From NCBI GenBank assembly GCA_010645155.1, contig CM021315.1:3194168-3258167 (forward strand): DNA of 64,000 nt, written 5' to 3'. Each line of letters starts with the position of its first letter. The first letter of the stretch is position 1. Source of the DNA: Tigriopus japonicus (Eukaryota > Arthropoda > Copepoda > Harpacticoida > Harpacticidae). A program made the position numbers and the translations under genes. Positions 11,395 through 23,173 of this stretch are shown one piece after another. The notes below the pieces were generated by a model. It had not been told where the DNA came from, made no database searches, and worked only from the letters and a program-made list of their open reading frames with translations.

Positions 11395-12887
11395 CAGGGT
11401 TGCCAACTGGCGATTTCTATCGCCAGATTTCACGAATCTGGCGATTTTGAAACGTGTCTGGCGATAGAAAAATTAATCTGGCGAAATCAGCTGATCTGAC
11501 GATAAATCTGGTGATTTTGATATCACTGGCGATAAATTTGGCGATTTTTGAATTTATGGCGATAAATTTGGCAAATTGAGCAAATTTGGCGAAAAAATTG
11601 GCAAAATCGCCAATTTTTGGCGAAAAGTCAGGCAAATTTTGATTCTCTCTTTATGATTTTGACTTTCATTCTGACTGAAAACCAAGGATTGAATATTTCA
11701 GATGGCAATCACTAAAGGGGGAGAGCTTTGACCAAAGTATTGTTTCTTTTTTTGATTTTGCTTTTACCAAGAACAAGAAAATTTTGTTTTGCTCTTTTGT
11801 TGTAGAACTTACTTCCTCCCTCTTTGTGACGAAGCTATCCATTAGACGACCCATTATAAATTTTCAAGTTTCTTCTACACGACTTGTTATCTGGCCACAA
11901 AAATCTGTGACCTACCCTAAGTTCCAGGACTTTATCGGGCAACTAATTCCAACTCCCTTACACGCCAATGCTTTTATTAGACATGACTTTTCCTCACTCG
12001 GGTTTCACCTTTTTTTTAACTTTTACATGGAATGACATTCTTTGTACGAATTAAAATCGGTGAAAAATGCAGACTAGAATTTTTTACAGGAGAGTTTGGG
12101 AAAAAGAGACTGTTATGAAGTCAAAAGCTTTGGTAAACACATGTGTAGCTGATTTTGAAAAAATCCCGATTTGATTTTCCTAATGGTAGGGCCAATTGAA
12201 ATCCTAAATAAACTATGCATCCTATTTTTTGCGATTGCCCCTGTTTGATTTTGGTTACGCCCTCGTTATGGTTTACAGTACTTATCAATTTATTATCATA
12301 TGGTCAAAATACAGAGCATGAACAATGTCTTGGTATAAAAATGTGTTTTTTTAATATTTGAGTTACGTCAAAGTGACGTCGTTTGAGAAGTCAAATTATT
12401 GGGATTTTTTAATGGCAATTGGTCAAATTTCGTTAATGTAATACCATTAACATTGTTTTTAAAGAGTTATAAATTTCATAGCATTTCAGAAAAGAGTCCA
12501 AAAGATTTTGTTATTTAGTAACAATAAAATTTCAATTTTGTTCACAAATTACAAACTAAAACGAGTTCAAAGTGCTACAAAAAATTTTTTTTAAGGAAAG
12601 TCAATATGGTGGCATTCCGTTTTTCATCGAGAACTTTTGTCACGAAATGTGTATTGAAAGATAAAAGTTGGAATGAAAGTTGAAAACAAAACTGAAGAAT
12701 TGACCATTTGAGGTATTCCTTGAAGATTACTTCAGCATGATTGGCTCTTTATGTACATGCAGTTGTTGGTAAAAAGAAATTTGGCGAAAATTTGGCGATT
12801 TTTTAAATGTTTAAATGAGGTGGCAAATTCTGGCGAATTTTGGTGGCAAATCTGGCAATAAGAGCCGTCAAAGACCTGGCAACCCTG
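11395..12887. mobile_element. hAT-type element with dense subterminal TGGCGA repeats
   Basis: The termini CAGGGTTGCCA (left) and TGGCAACCCTG (right) are perfect 11-bp inverted repeats, bounded by a perfect 8-bp duplication GTTCTGTT (11387-11394 and 12888-12895). CAGGGTTGCCA-type ends with 8-bp duplications are classic for hAT. The left 230 bp is a dense array of TGGCGAT/TGGCAAA words in both orientations, and the right 110 bp has the same words, as expected of transposase-binding subterminal repeats. At 1493 bp with no long frame, it looks like an internally deleted derivative. Confidence 0.88.
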
Positions 12888-13548
12888 GTTCTGTTGAACA
12901 TTCAGCTGATTCTGACGAAGTGCAATAACAAACCAGAGTACTTCTTCTTTGTTGATTTGGTAGTGCTTTGATTTGGTGGCGGGGTTGCCAATTTACCTAT
13001 GTGAAATCATATTCCCTTCTGTCTACCAGTCATTAAAAACCTGTTTTTTCTTTAAAGATCACCAAAAGGCAAAGCATCCCTGACTTTAGTGACTTCTGAG
13101 CAGGGTTGCAAATCAAACTTAAATTCGTGTCTGCTTACATACAAGAGCAAAGCACCCATTCTCCAAGAGGCAACCCTACCTTGAAACCTCCCGCGAAAAA
13201 ACTTGCGCAAGCCCATATTTCACATCACTGAGATTTTGTTGTCAATCACTCGATTCTGTGACATAAATCGGCTCTTGTTTTTTTAATTACTAATTACTTA
13301 AATACTAATTGAAATTCACTTTTAGCATATCAGGTAAATACCTTAGACACATTTGCAGCAGGCTTGAGGATTTTTACTAACCAAACCGCACTATCAAATG
13401 AGCGGAATAGTTTAGATGTGTTTCTTAGAAGAAAAGGTTCCTTTAATCATGAACTTCGGCTTCCCGCATGATGAATGACGTCACAGACAGTCCGTGCCGG
13501 GTCGGGCAATCATAGATTTGACGGCCAATCTCTGCCTTCTAGTATTTC

Positions 13549-13600
13549 TAGTCGGGAGTAGAAATGCCAATATCTATCTTAGTGTATCTACTCCCGACTA
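13549..13600. repeat. Hairpin repeat
   Basis: TAGTCGGGAGTAGA and TCTACTCCCGACTA form perfect 14-nt arms around a 24-nt loop. The loop word and one arm recur at 10333-10367. It abuts the 3' side of the retrotransposon fragment that follows on the minus strand. Confidence 0.55.
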
Positions 13601-13802
13601 ATGGGAAAAAGATTGAACAATGAAGGAGCCCGATAAAGGAGAGAGGAGGACTTCAGATCGAACTAGCCTGGATTCCCTTGGATTTGGAGGTGCTCTCAGA
13701 GCGCAAGTAAGAACCTCTACGATCCCTTAAATTAACCCTAAATCCAGGTACTGGAAAAAACGCTCCACAAGGTGCGACAAACAAAATCAGAACAATTTCA
13801 TA
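13601..13802 (-). mobile_element. Non-LTR retrotransposon fragment (reverse-transcriptase C-terminus)
   Basis: Minus-strand translation gives Y-E-I-V..LILFV..PVPGF..LRDRRG (PVPGF from about 13754, DRRG at about 13724-13713). This parallels the plus-strand fragment at 16130-16260 (YERYLILFV..PNPGF..SDRRG), the segment after the fingers/palm in CR1/Jockey-like elements. After a frame change, SSLLYRAP-LFNLFP follows, like the usual R-G-P-R-L-F-N-LP end. Frameshifted and about 200 bp long, it is a dead fragment. Confidence 0.6.
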
Positions 13803-13858
13803 TAGGAGATTGAGCCATGTATCCGATAAATGTTTTGTAATAAACAAATTAAAAATAA

Positions 13859-14112
13859 GGGGAGGAGACGTGGTGTCGTGGTTAGCGCAAGTTTAGTTCC
13901 TGTGATGAAGGAGGTTCCACGTTCGATTCTCCTCCCCGACCTCTCTCCGGGAAACTTTTAGACGCTATTCCACACCCACAGAAGGAGAACCAATCTGATA
14001 CCGTACAAGAGATTGCTTATTGGAAAAACTGGATGATGTGATGGCTGGCTTCGCTGGCTGGGCGAGGATTAAACCTCCGACCCTAGCACCCACAATCCAA
14101 AAAAAAGAAAAA
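13859..14112 (+). repeat. Probable tRNA-derived SINE
   Basis: The head looks like a tRNA: GGGGAGG (13859-13865) can pair perfectly with CCTCCCC (13931-13937). A D-arm/A-box-like GTGGTGTCGTGGTTAGCGC follows, and a B-box-like CGTTCGATTCT precedes the 3' pairing strand. The D and T stems do not close properly, so a working tRNA is unlikely. The unrelated body ends in an A-rich tail near 14098-14112. Tail and head together suggest a SINE. Confidence 0.5.
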
Positions 14113-15639
14113 TTGAAACTAACAAAGCCAGCTAAATATCCTTGTATATGCATATATGCCAGCTATATGCATTTGCTGAAATTTTGAAACTGCCTCACAA
14201 TGGAGCAAAATAGTAAGGGTGGTGGCCCCATGGTCCAGGGATAAAGGGGAGAAAGGTCAATAGAGATCTGATGCCCAGAGCGATTTTGGCTAATTATGGA
14301 TAAGCACCATCTTCCATGGGTTCAGGACATCCGTCTAGAAAGATGGAAAACTGTGTTCCATCAAGAAGATGTGTTGTAAAGATGAAGATGAAGAAGTGTT
14401 CTACAAGAAGAAAGAGAAATATCTTCAAAGAGGGATTGGGCGAGGGTAAAATGACAAGAAAGGAGCCCCGCAAGGTTAAGGCTTAGAACCCGGTAGGGCA
14501 AAAACACTGATTGCTTCAACGGACTCTAGGCTCTAGATTCTAGGGAATGCAAAAAGTCAATGAGGCAATTAGAAAAGTCAATAAGGTAATAAGTCAATAA
14601 TAATAATAATAATTTGAAAATAATCTTGAGCCAGTGATGAACCTAGTCAATAAGAAAGGTGGGCGATTATTTCGAACATTTGTGCTAAGAGGGCCTTATT
14701 CTGTAATAACAAACTAAAGGTTCCTGAAGACCAAATTGTGCCTCTCAGTCTGGCACAAGAATGCAACAATATCTCGCTCAAAAAATTGAAGACCAAGACA
14801 CTCAAAATCTGCAAAATGTTTCAAATTGCAAAAAAAATGCTGCATAATTCAGATGTGTCATTTTGAGACTATGGTTGTTCCCATTGAAAAACCAACGCAA
14901 AAAACACCCAGAAAGCAAGAGGACCGCAAGAAAATTTCCGACGGGATCATAAAAACTTCCCATGAAGATGCTGTTACCCTCGCTTCAAAAAAGTGGATCA
15001 GATCAAACCACGAGGTTGTAATTTTGTTCTTAAGAAATTTTGACATTTGTATTCTTTTTGTTACACCCCTTGATACGATGGAATGTAAAACGAAGATCCT
15101 CTAAGGCTCCATCTCTTTAACGATTTTTTTTACTTTGATCTTGTTCAGATTTAATAGCCGCTTAAAGACACCTACCTAAACATGATTCTTGGTCACTCCT
15201 CGCTCTAAAGAATCGACTAGCTTTGCAAGAATGTCCGAACAATTCCAATCTCAGATATATCCAACTTTTTGAGTGGAATCCAGTACGTATCCTTAAGAAC
15301 ATTGCTGAGCCTTGCGTTCTTGGAATTTGGTCTGAATTCCTCAGCTGTTCAATTTAAGTCGTCAAAGAGCTTCTTTTTCGATATTGCGATGCTTGAACAA
15401 AAAAAACCATTGAGAGGCCGCTTAATGAGATTTAAGGTTTTAAAAACAAAAAAACCCTGGGACTAGGAGGATGTTTCTTTTAAGAAAGAACGAAGATTGC
15501 ACTCACAAATAACAAAATGAATGAATAAATTGAGAACTAGTCAACGTGAGAAACTGATAATTGATTCATTCCAAGTCACGTTTATGTGAGTTAGAGAAAT
15601 AATTTCAAATTAAAAGTTTCAGCAGAAAGAGTACTTACA
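14113..15639. other. Gene-free stretch
   Basis: Nothing recognisable apart from a short AAT-repeat near 14596-14612. The 92-codon frame at 14826-15104 is Lys-rich without family resemblance. It may belong to decayed 5' parts of the retrotransposon fragment that follows, but no diagnostic motif supports that. Confidence 0.4.
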
Positions 15640-16440
15640 TGAACCAAACGCAAGGTTCAATTTTAGGTCCGCTCTTGTTTATTCTCTTTATTGCTCCTCT
15701 CCAGAAGTTTAGAACAAAAGCCAGTATTTCTTCATATGCTGATGACACAAAATTAGTTTGTGGAAGGACCTGAGTTTGGTCAGGACTCAAAATGTTTAGT
15801 TGAGGACTTGGAGAAAATCTACTCTTGAGTTGGGGAGAGTAATATGGCATTGAACGGGATGAAATTCCGCACAATGACGTATGGGGCGACAAAATTAGAT
15901 GCTCCGCTCAAAGACAATGGAGGTTGTGATATTGAGCAGGTATCGTCCATGAGAGATTTGGGAGTTGTCGTCCAAGATGATGGAAAGTTTGATGAGCATA
16001 TCCAATTGAAAGTGGGGAAGGCATTTCAAACATGTGGCTGGATCTATCGCACTTTCAAGTCCAGAAGATGTTTTACTAGGAACATCACAGGAATGAGAGC
16101 TCTCTTATTGGGAGAGGCTCCAGAAGTTAGGGTTGTACAGTACTCAGAGAAGGTATGAAAGGTATCTGATACTGTTTGTCTTTAAGAGCGTTCATGGGCT
16201 CTGTCCTAACCCCGGATTTGAGATTAGTTGTAGCGATCGTAGAGGTTTTACGTGCGTTCTGAGAGCACCTCCAACGCATGTGATTACAGTGTCCCATTAT
16301 GCTGACATCATCAAGAAATCTCTCTACTTTCGATTATTCTTTTGCTATCCAATCAAACTTGAGGGTTATATATACTTTGCTAATTCCTTTAAAGAAACTA
16401 CGATATGCTGCACCAGGAACCACTGTACTCAGGACAGATT
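15640..16440 (+). mobile_element. Broken non-LTR retrotransposon (reverse transcriptase)
   Basis: Frame one carries GSILGPLLFILFI followed by SYADDTKL, the catalytic YADD box of reverse transcriptase (15735-15746), then in-frame stops. A second frame (from 15844) reads NGMKFRTM..YG and RDLGVVVQDDGKFDEHI, with GWIYRTFKSR after it, the usual segment downstream of the palm in CR1/Jockey-like elements. A third frame (from about 16140) gives YERYLILFVFKSVHGL..NPGF..SDRRG. At least two frameshifts and several stops make it a pseudogene copy. Endonuclease and ORF1 parts were not found. Confidence 0.75.
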
Positions 16441-16445
16441 TTAAA

Positions 16446-16547
16446 AATACACCTTGAGTCCAATCATTGAACTAAAGCGTGAGGTTTCTGCAACAAATAT
16501 ATTGTTCCGTTGAATTTTCATTGGACTGATTGGAACCAAGGTGTATT
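16446..16547. repeat. Imperfect hairpin repeat
   Basis: AATACACCTTG with GTCCAATCA on the left is mirrored by GACTGATTGGAACC and CAAGGTGTATT on the right, enclosing about 50 nt. It begins at the 3' edge of the retrotransposon fragment. It may be a tiny MITE or a tail structure. Confidence 0.4.
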
Positions 16548-18034
16548 TTGAATGTAATCCTGGCTAAAGACACGCATATCCTTCGTCATGAAGATGGCTC
16601 AGATACAAGAAATATGTGCTTCATTAGACACCATGGAATATGAAAATAGTTTTTCTGCATCATTTCCAATTTAGAAAGCAATAGATGCTCAAAGGCCTCA
16701 AAATATCAAAAGGTTAGATCAGGAACAGAGAGATACCAAAACAAGAAAACAAAGTAAATACCAAAATGGTTTCACTTTTCTAAACCAAAGGATGACTCAA
16801 CAAAGGATATATTACAGAATACCACAAACGGCCTAGTTAGTACAATAAAAATTCTATGGAACATTTACTTTGTTCAAATAATCTCTCATTTTACTACAGT
16901 AACAGGCAGTAAGCTGTATTTCTATAATTCGTCCTGAGAAATCCTTGTCTAAACCAATTATTTACACGTCCAACGTTGACCGATCTTACAGGATTAATAA
17001 GGAAAACTTAAGTTGAAAAAGTGAATGAAAAGTTTCAAGTCACAAATGGAAAGAAGTGACACAATTTCAAAGCTCTACCTAGCTAGAATTTAGGATATAC
17101 TTACAAAACTCAAGTGCTATCTCAAGAGTAATTGATGTTCAGAGATCCATTAGTACACCCAAAGTTGTCTCGAAAAGACAGCGAATGGGAGAAAATCAAG
17201 TCATTTTCGAGCCCATCTCAATTCGAAGTGGTTTACATATGGCTACATGTTTCTAGATTAGATACCAGGGGTCAAAACGAACAAAACGAACAGATTGGTT
17301 GAGTAAAACCCATTTGAGACTGCAACTCATTAAATGGAAAAATACGATTGATATTGTAAATTTGACTATATAAGATAAATGAAATCATCCAAATTTCAGA
17401 AAAATAAAATCTCAAAATTTGAAACTTTGAATACAATTGGAAAAAAAATCGCAACTAACAAAGTAAACGCACCATGATTACATAACATTTGAAAAAATGT
17501 CCGATTTTTATGAGAATCGCATGTATTTTACATGCCAAGCGGGAATTTGCATACTTTTAAGCAAGTCCAATTTACCGATATGACTTGTTCAACATTAGGA
17601 TAAAGATTTTTTCTGCTGCATGTAATTTTAAATAACAAATGAAAAATTAGCAAAATGTTCGTTATAGCAAAGTTGGATACAAAACCGGACGAAAAATCAC
17701 AAACAAAAATGAAACCACACGAAGAGAGACGAATTAGTATTTGAAATTCGGTTGGCGTTAAACAAAAAAGAAAATCGACAAATATAATTCAAGTTATTCA
17801 TTTGGATTTTTCCGACGAAAAAATATTAAATCAAAGATTTAGATTCGAATACTATTTTTGGCTAAAGTTTTTACCCTAATCATAACAATTGTATTTCACT
17901 CCAAGTTTGGGAAAACCAAATAAACTCAAATAGAATTTTGCTAGCAAAGAAATGGTTTGTTATTTACACCACCGCAAATCCTGACATTGGTTTCTTTCAA
18001 AGGGAATCTGAAGAACAAGAGAGAAGGTGATGAT
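16548..18034. other. Gene-free AT-rich stretch
   Basis: I see nothing recognisable: poly-A/T-rich DNA with only chance frames of about 60 codons or less. Confidence 0.45.
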
Positions 18035-18137
18035 TAGGGGTGCAGATAGATTTCTGGCAAATAAAACATGCCTTTTTGGCCCCAAATAAACATGTTTTTG
18101 GGCATAAAATCTTATTTGCCTAAAATCTGCACCCCTT
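18035..18137. mobile_element. Tiny hAT-type MITE (103 bp)
   Basis: TAGGGGTGCAGAT on the left and ATCTGCACCCCTT on the right form inverted termini. The perfect 8-bp duplication GTGATGAT flanks it at 18027-18034 and 18138-18145. The interior repeats ATTTGCC/GGCAAAT words near each end, resembling the subterminal words of the longer family A elements at 2091 and 9053. It is too short to encode anything. Confidence 0.8.
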
Positions 18138-18145
18138 GTGATGAT

Positions 18146-21100
18146 AATGATGAAGCCACAGATATCTATAGATACGACATGCTATTGTGTTTTGAAGGAC
18201 AACCAGCAGCTATAGATTGGAAAAGGTTGCCTGAAAATTCGTTGGATTTCCGTAGAGTCTATATCATATGTCCAAAAACAATTAATTTGTAACACAGGAG
18301 CCTTGTTTGGACATACTTAATTGTCAGCTATGACTGAACGCTCTGAAACAGCAACCAGTGATTTATCCTTCAAAATGAAACACTTGTCCAACTTAGTATG
18401 TAGCATCTGGACTTATCTGTGGATGAAACTTGACTCTAGGGAATGAGTCTCAAAGAAACAACCCTGAAAAGTTTCAATTCTCTTTCGTCTGCCTTCTTCA
18501 CATGATTCAAAATGGAGATCTTAGTTAAGACAAGGCCTGGCAATTTCCATATTTTACATGAGGCAGACCTTGAAGGCCCAATGTTCTTGTCCGTGTTCGT
18601 AACAAAAATCTTCGAAACTCATCATTATTCAACAACAAATTATCGCTTAATGAGATGCAGGGAAATTCCAGTCTTTGCCAATCTTTTGGTTTTTGTTATC
18701 TATAGATTTACAACAATATTAGAACTTCTTATGTGCATTCAAAGAGAACATCTTTAAAATGAGGTGTATGAGCATCGTCATCACTGATAAAGATATTATT
18801 TGTGAAAAAGTATTTGAAAACAATAAGATTGTTTTAGTGAATTTAACCTGATAAAAGGCGCTGTTTCGATGGTTTTGGAAAAACACGGTGTGGAGCTGAA
18901 TAATCAAACTTTTATTCCGAAAAAAACCTCTTTTTATTTGATGATTTCATTTCCACAAGATCTGGAAGTATTGGCTTTGTCCTTTCTGGTACCAGATGCC
19001 AAAAACCATTATCGTATCCATTAATCTTTAGGACTATTTCTAACATTCTCAAAAAGAAGATGAAGATGAAAGTTGACCTTTCATGAAAGTCCAAAAAGAA
19101 TTCTGTTTTTAGAGGACAATTACCATTCAAAAACATGTTTTTTAGGGTCAAGAATTCCGTTTTCAAGGATGGAACATTCAAATCTTGGAGAAAGGCATGG
19201 AAAAAATTGCCTGAGAAAGTAAAGTTTGAGATCACTTTTGGTTGCAATTTGGAAAGTTCGTTCCAAACCATACAATAATTCTACGAAAGTTCTAGAATGC
19301 TGAGAAATGCAGACCTGTGACAATGACTTCACAAAATTATAATTAATTACGTTAAATACATTTGCAGTTCCATTGGCTTCATAAGTAAATTTATTGCAAG
19401 TGGCAGGTCTTGCTTTTAGTTTTTAATTTTTAGTTTTTTTAATTTTCTAATCTTTTATTCCGTGACCTAAAAACTTAGGGCCGTTTTATTTTAAAGTGAA
19501 GTCTTAGTTTACAGGGAGATTTTGAGAAAAATGCTACATGTCTAAGATGATGGCAGTGCCAGTGAAGGTTATATAGACTGGTTCCTCAATTCAGAAAGAA
19601 AGAGGCATTAAAAAATTCAAAGAGCTTGTTGTCGGATGAATTAGGTTGGCATTTTGGAATGCTGTATATGCCTTGTCTTTCACCACAAATATGTTTAATT
19701 TCTGGATTCGGGAATAAATGTCAGAGAGCAATAATAAATGCTGTAGTTCGCCTTTTTTTGCATCACATTGGTCATTTTCTGGTTCGTAAAATCTGTCTCT
19801 CTATATAGTGAACCTCTCCATACAGTGAACATTTGGCCGCTGCAAATGGTGTTCACTATATGGAGAGTTGACTGTATACCACTAATACATTCAAGGTGAT
19901 TGTTGTTGGTGTTTGTTTTCGCATTTCATCTTCTATTTTTAAAAGGAAAGACCAACATCAGAATAAGAATAGGGGTTGGTTCAATTCCGCTTAGTTTAGC
20001 AATGTTTCAGGTCATTTAAGGTCAAACTGTTTTGCTACACTTCATTGGCTTTCTTTTGTTTAGAAAAGGAGTTTTTAAGATAAGATCATTAGTAGCAGTA
20101 TTAGTACAGTGTGGTCCAGCGTAACTTAGAAAGATCTTTAAATTTAAATTTCGTGGATTTAAGTTAACCAGGGGTCCTGATTTTACAGTTGAATTTGTAG
20201 ATTAGAGCATCAGCTTCAATTTGAGATACTTTTTGTTTACATTGGTCGAGATTGTCAGCATTCAAGGCATTAAAAACAGTGTGGTGGATTTAGATCAGGT
20301 GTTCTACACAAACATTTTGTTTTCATAGTCAAACAGTTTTTTTCAATAAAGCATGTAGGTACTTAAAGCTTATTTCACCCGCAAGCCCTCCCTGAAATGG
20401 GTGCACTGAGCAACATACAGTAGCTCGTATGTTCTGTTTGTGCAAAGACAGGCTAGAAGTATACTTCCAATATTAACTTCAAACGCATTTTAGCTCATTA
20501 TTGAACTCAATGTTTGGTTAAACATCTACTACGTAAAAAAATGCATTCATTTGCCGTCATTTTAGAAGTCTTAGAGTTAGAGCAGGGGGCGGCAACTGGT
20601 GGGAGGAGCTATGGAGAAAATCCAAAATAGTGGCCCGCAAGCCCTACATAGTATTGTTTTCGTGGGCCCAAAGCTCTTTGATCATTAATTTGTGGACCCT
20701 TGAATTGCTTTCCAAATCGTTACTTAGGACACTTTTGGACATTTTTGGCTACTTTGGGACCCCTTTTGGACACGGGTGGACAAAAAGTTCAAAAATCATA
20801 TGCCCACCCTGCTCCGTGCAGACATAATATATGAGTTATCCATCTCCATATTTCTTTTACTTTAATTATCCTATCGCCTGACAAATAATATCCTGTAAAA
20901 TGAAAAAGACGACTCTGTTTTCTACCCACATGTTTACATTTTTCTCTTGAATGTCTAAACACATCATGTTTAGCCTTAAAATGAATTATTCAAACTAAAT
21001 AAACATCATCCCTTGACAAACAATTTGTATATGTCTTTACCAGATCAGAGAAGTAGGTTCGTATGAGCAGTATTATTACATCATCTATTTTTCAATGGAG

Positions 21101-22234
21101 GATGAATGCCATGTTCGGTATTTGAACAACACTTAGTTTATCTGTGACTGTCAATAGCTTCCAGAGAGTATTTTCTTGAGAAACTGTTGGTGAGAAGAGT
21201 TGAAGATGGAATATCTCCTTTGGGAATTTTCACGAACTTTCCAGCAATCATTTATTCAAAGCGATTTCCTGATTGATTTATCATGCATATCCGGTATTTT
21301 CAATCTGTACGATGATCTTATGTCCTAATTATTATGTAATATGGATGGAAAACAGGGAAGGGTAAAAGGAAGACTATTATATTGGCTAACGCAATGTTGA
21401 CCCAATATTCATCTCTAGATTGCAACAACTAAAAAGATGGTTGCTAAAAACCAGAATAAGTTTGTGACTTGGTATGAGTAGGGAGCGAAAACAAATTAAG
21501 TTAAATTTCTAATTTCTATACATTTCCAAATTTTTGAATAATTTTAACTAATTTGAGATCTTGAGCGACTTTTCCAACAGTATTTCGCATTTTTCTGAAA
21601 AAGTATTGTTTTGAACGTTTTGGTCTTTTCTCAAGTATTTTGGAATTTGGAATCAAATTTGTGGAACAAGTTTGGAACAAGTTGGAACTTCTTTTGGAAG
21701 TTTTAACTTCTCCAAATTTATGATGGAACTAGACATTTGTTTTTCGAAGTCTCTGGGAAGTAGCTGTTTTGAATAATATACATTCCTTCAAAAACAATCC
21801 TTTGAGGTGGTTACCAAATGTTCAAAATATGCTCCAAATTAATAATAGGGCACAAAAGACCCATATTTTTTTTTTAGCAATTTGACCAACATATTTGACT
21901 ATTTTCACCAACATTGTGACTTTTTTCATTTTGTGCCAAACTATTTTGTCGAAAAAGGGATCATCAAGAAGTTAATTTTTGTTGTTCTCGTCAAATATAA
22001 ATCTGCAACAGCGTTTGGGGTTTCTGAAAAGTTATTAATCATATTAACCAACTTATGCATCATAAAATTGATACTTGTGGAGCGAACTATCATAAAGAAC
22101 TCACAAACTGTACAGAATCGGCCAAATTACTCGCTTAGGTTCCATCAGCCGATTAAAAAGAATTTGTTCCAGTTTCAAATATCTCGCAATTTTATAGGTT
22201 TAGGTTCTCATTTTTTATTTTTCCCTCAATACCC
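18146..22234. other. Gene-free stretch with minor repeats
   Basis: No gene is supported. The 119-codon minus frame at 18912-19271 and the 162-codon plus frame at 21882-22370 (which runs into the microsatellite) have no family resemblance. A hairpin lies at 19814-19867 (CTCTCCATACAGTGAACATT and its inverse), reminiscent of pogo/Tigger-like termini. The DNA at 20584-20826, opening with CAGGGGGCGGCAAC and containing GTGGCCCGCAAG, looks like hAT debris but lacks a matching duplication. Confidence 0.45.
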
Positions 22235-22360
22235 TGTTTGTTTGTTTGTTCGTTCGTTCGTTCGTTCGTTCGTTTGTTTGTTTGTTTGTTTGTTTGTTTG
22301 TTTGTTTGTTTGTTTGTTTGTTTGTTTGTTTGTTCGTTTGTTTGTTTGTTTGTTTGTTTT
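22235..22360. repeat. TTTG/TTCG tetranucleotide microsatellite
   Basis: About 126 bp of (GTTT)n, interrupted by a block of (GTTC) units near 22250-22272 and one more near 22334. The open frames that read Phe-Val-Cys-Leu repeats through it are artefacts of the tetranucleotide. Confidence 0.95.
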
Positions 22361-22519
22361 GGAGTTATAACGCAACTTCCTGCTCCGTGGGATTATTGGT
22401 GCTCCACTAAAAAACCATTTATTCTTAGCTCACCCTCGGGAATAACCCCATGTTTGCCCATTTAAGGCGTCAAAGTTATGACTATTGGGTGTAAATAAAT
22501 ACCAAAGGCCACAAGAACT

Positions 22520-22583
22520 CGGCAGGCCTGGGATTCGAACCAGGAATGTGGTGGACAGTTGGCGGATGCTCAACCCCTACGTT
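22520..22583 (-). repeat. tRNA-like fragment (SINE or tRNA pseudogene)
   Basis: Read on the minus strand it contains GTAGGGGTTGAGCATCC, like the end of a D-arm, and GGTTCGAATCCCAGG, a perfect B-box (22531-22541). CCTGG and CCAGG could form a T-stem, but with an 8-nt loop. The 5' acceptor strand is missing and the anticodon region does not fold, so it is not a functional tRNA. Confidence 0.5.
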
Positions 22584-23173
22584 ATAACTACTTACCTTCT
22601 TGAATACACTTTACGTACTACGAGATAACGAGGAAAACCCATCAGTTTTTTCTCAAGGCTATTTGGCATCATTTGCGCGTTCCATATGGAAAATGCTTGT
22701 TTACCACAAATCTGAAGGAGGATCAATTTCTCTGTGGCACGAAACCTTGTCACAGAATCTCCAGAATCTTGAACAGGTAACCTTATAATAAACAAGGCAA
22801 GTTGAGGGTCGAATGTCAGAGGTCAATATAAGACAGTGTCTCCTGATTGGGATTGCTTTATTATTTATGTTGTTATAAAGCACTATACTTGGAAATGTTT
22901 GTTACAAAGGAAGTGAAGAAGGTTCATATAATTTTGAGTATTCTTGGTAAATTTGAGTATAATTGGTGACCCAATTAAACAAAATTCAAATAGGTAAGCG
23001 GTGTTTCATTCACACCTTAAGACTGGTTTCAAGAGTTTTAGAATTTAAAAATGACTTCTCAGGCTCAAGCAAACACTGTGTTGATGAAACGAGTTAAAGT
23101 AATCCCGAACCCTCGGTTTTTGTTAATAGTCCTAAACAATTGCCAGCCTTGCTCTTGTGTTAAAACTGGCAAC

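Noticed and set aside
13859..13937. Functional tRNA gene
   Set aside because: The acceptor strands pair, but the D and T stems do not, and an unrelated body with an A-rich tail follows. A SINE fits better.
20584..20826. A complete hAT element
   Set aside because: The CAGGGGGCGGCAAC start and GGCCCGCAAG word are suggestive, but no matching 8-bp duplication or right terminus was found.
22238..22465. Frames encoding Phe-Val-Cys-Leu repeats
   Set aside because: They are translations of the TTTG microsatellite.
22520..22583. Functional tRNA gene
   Set aside because: A perfect B-box is present, but the 5' acceptor strand is missing, the T-loop is one base too long and no anticodon stem forms.
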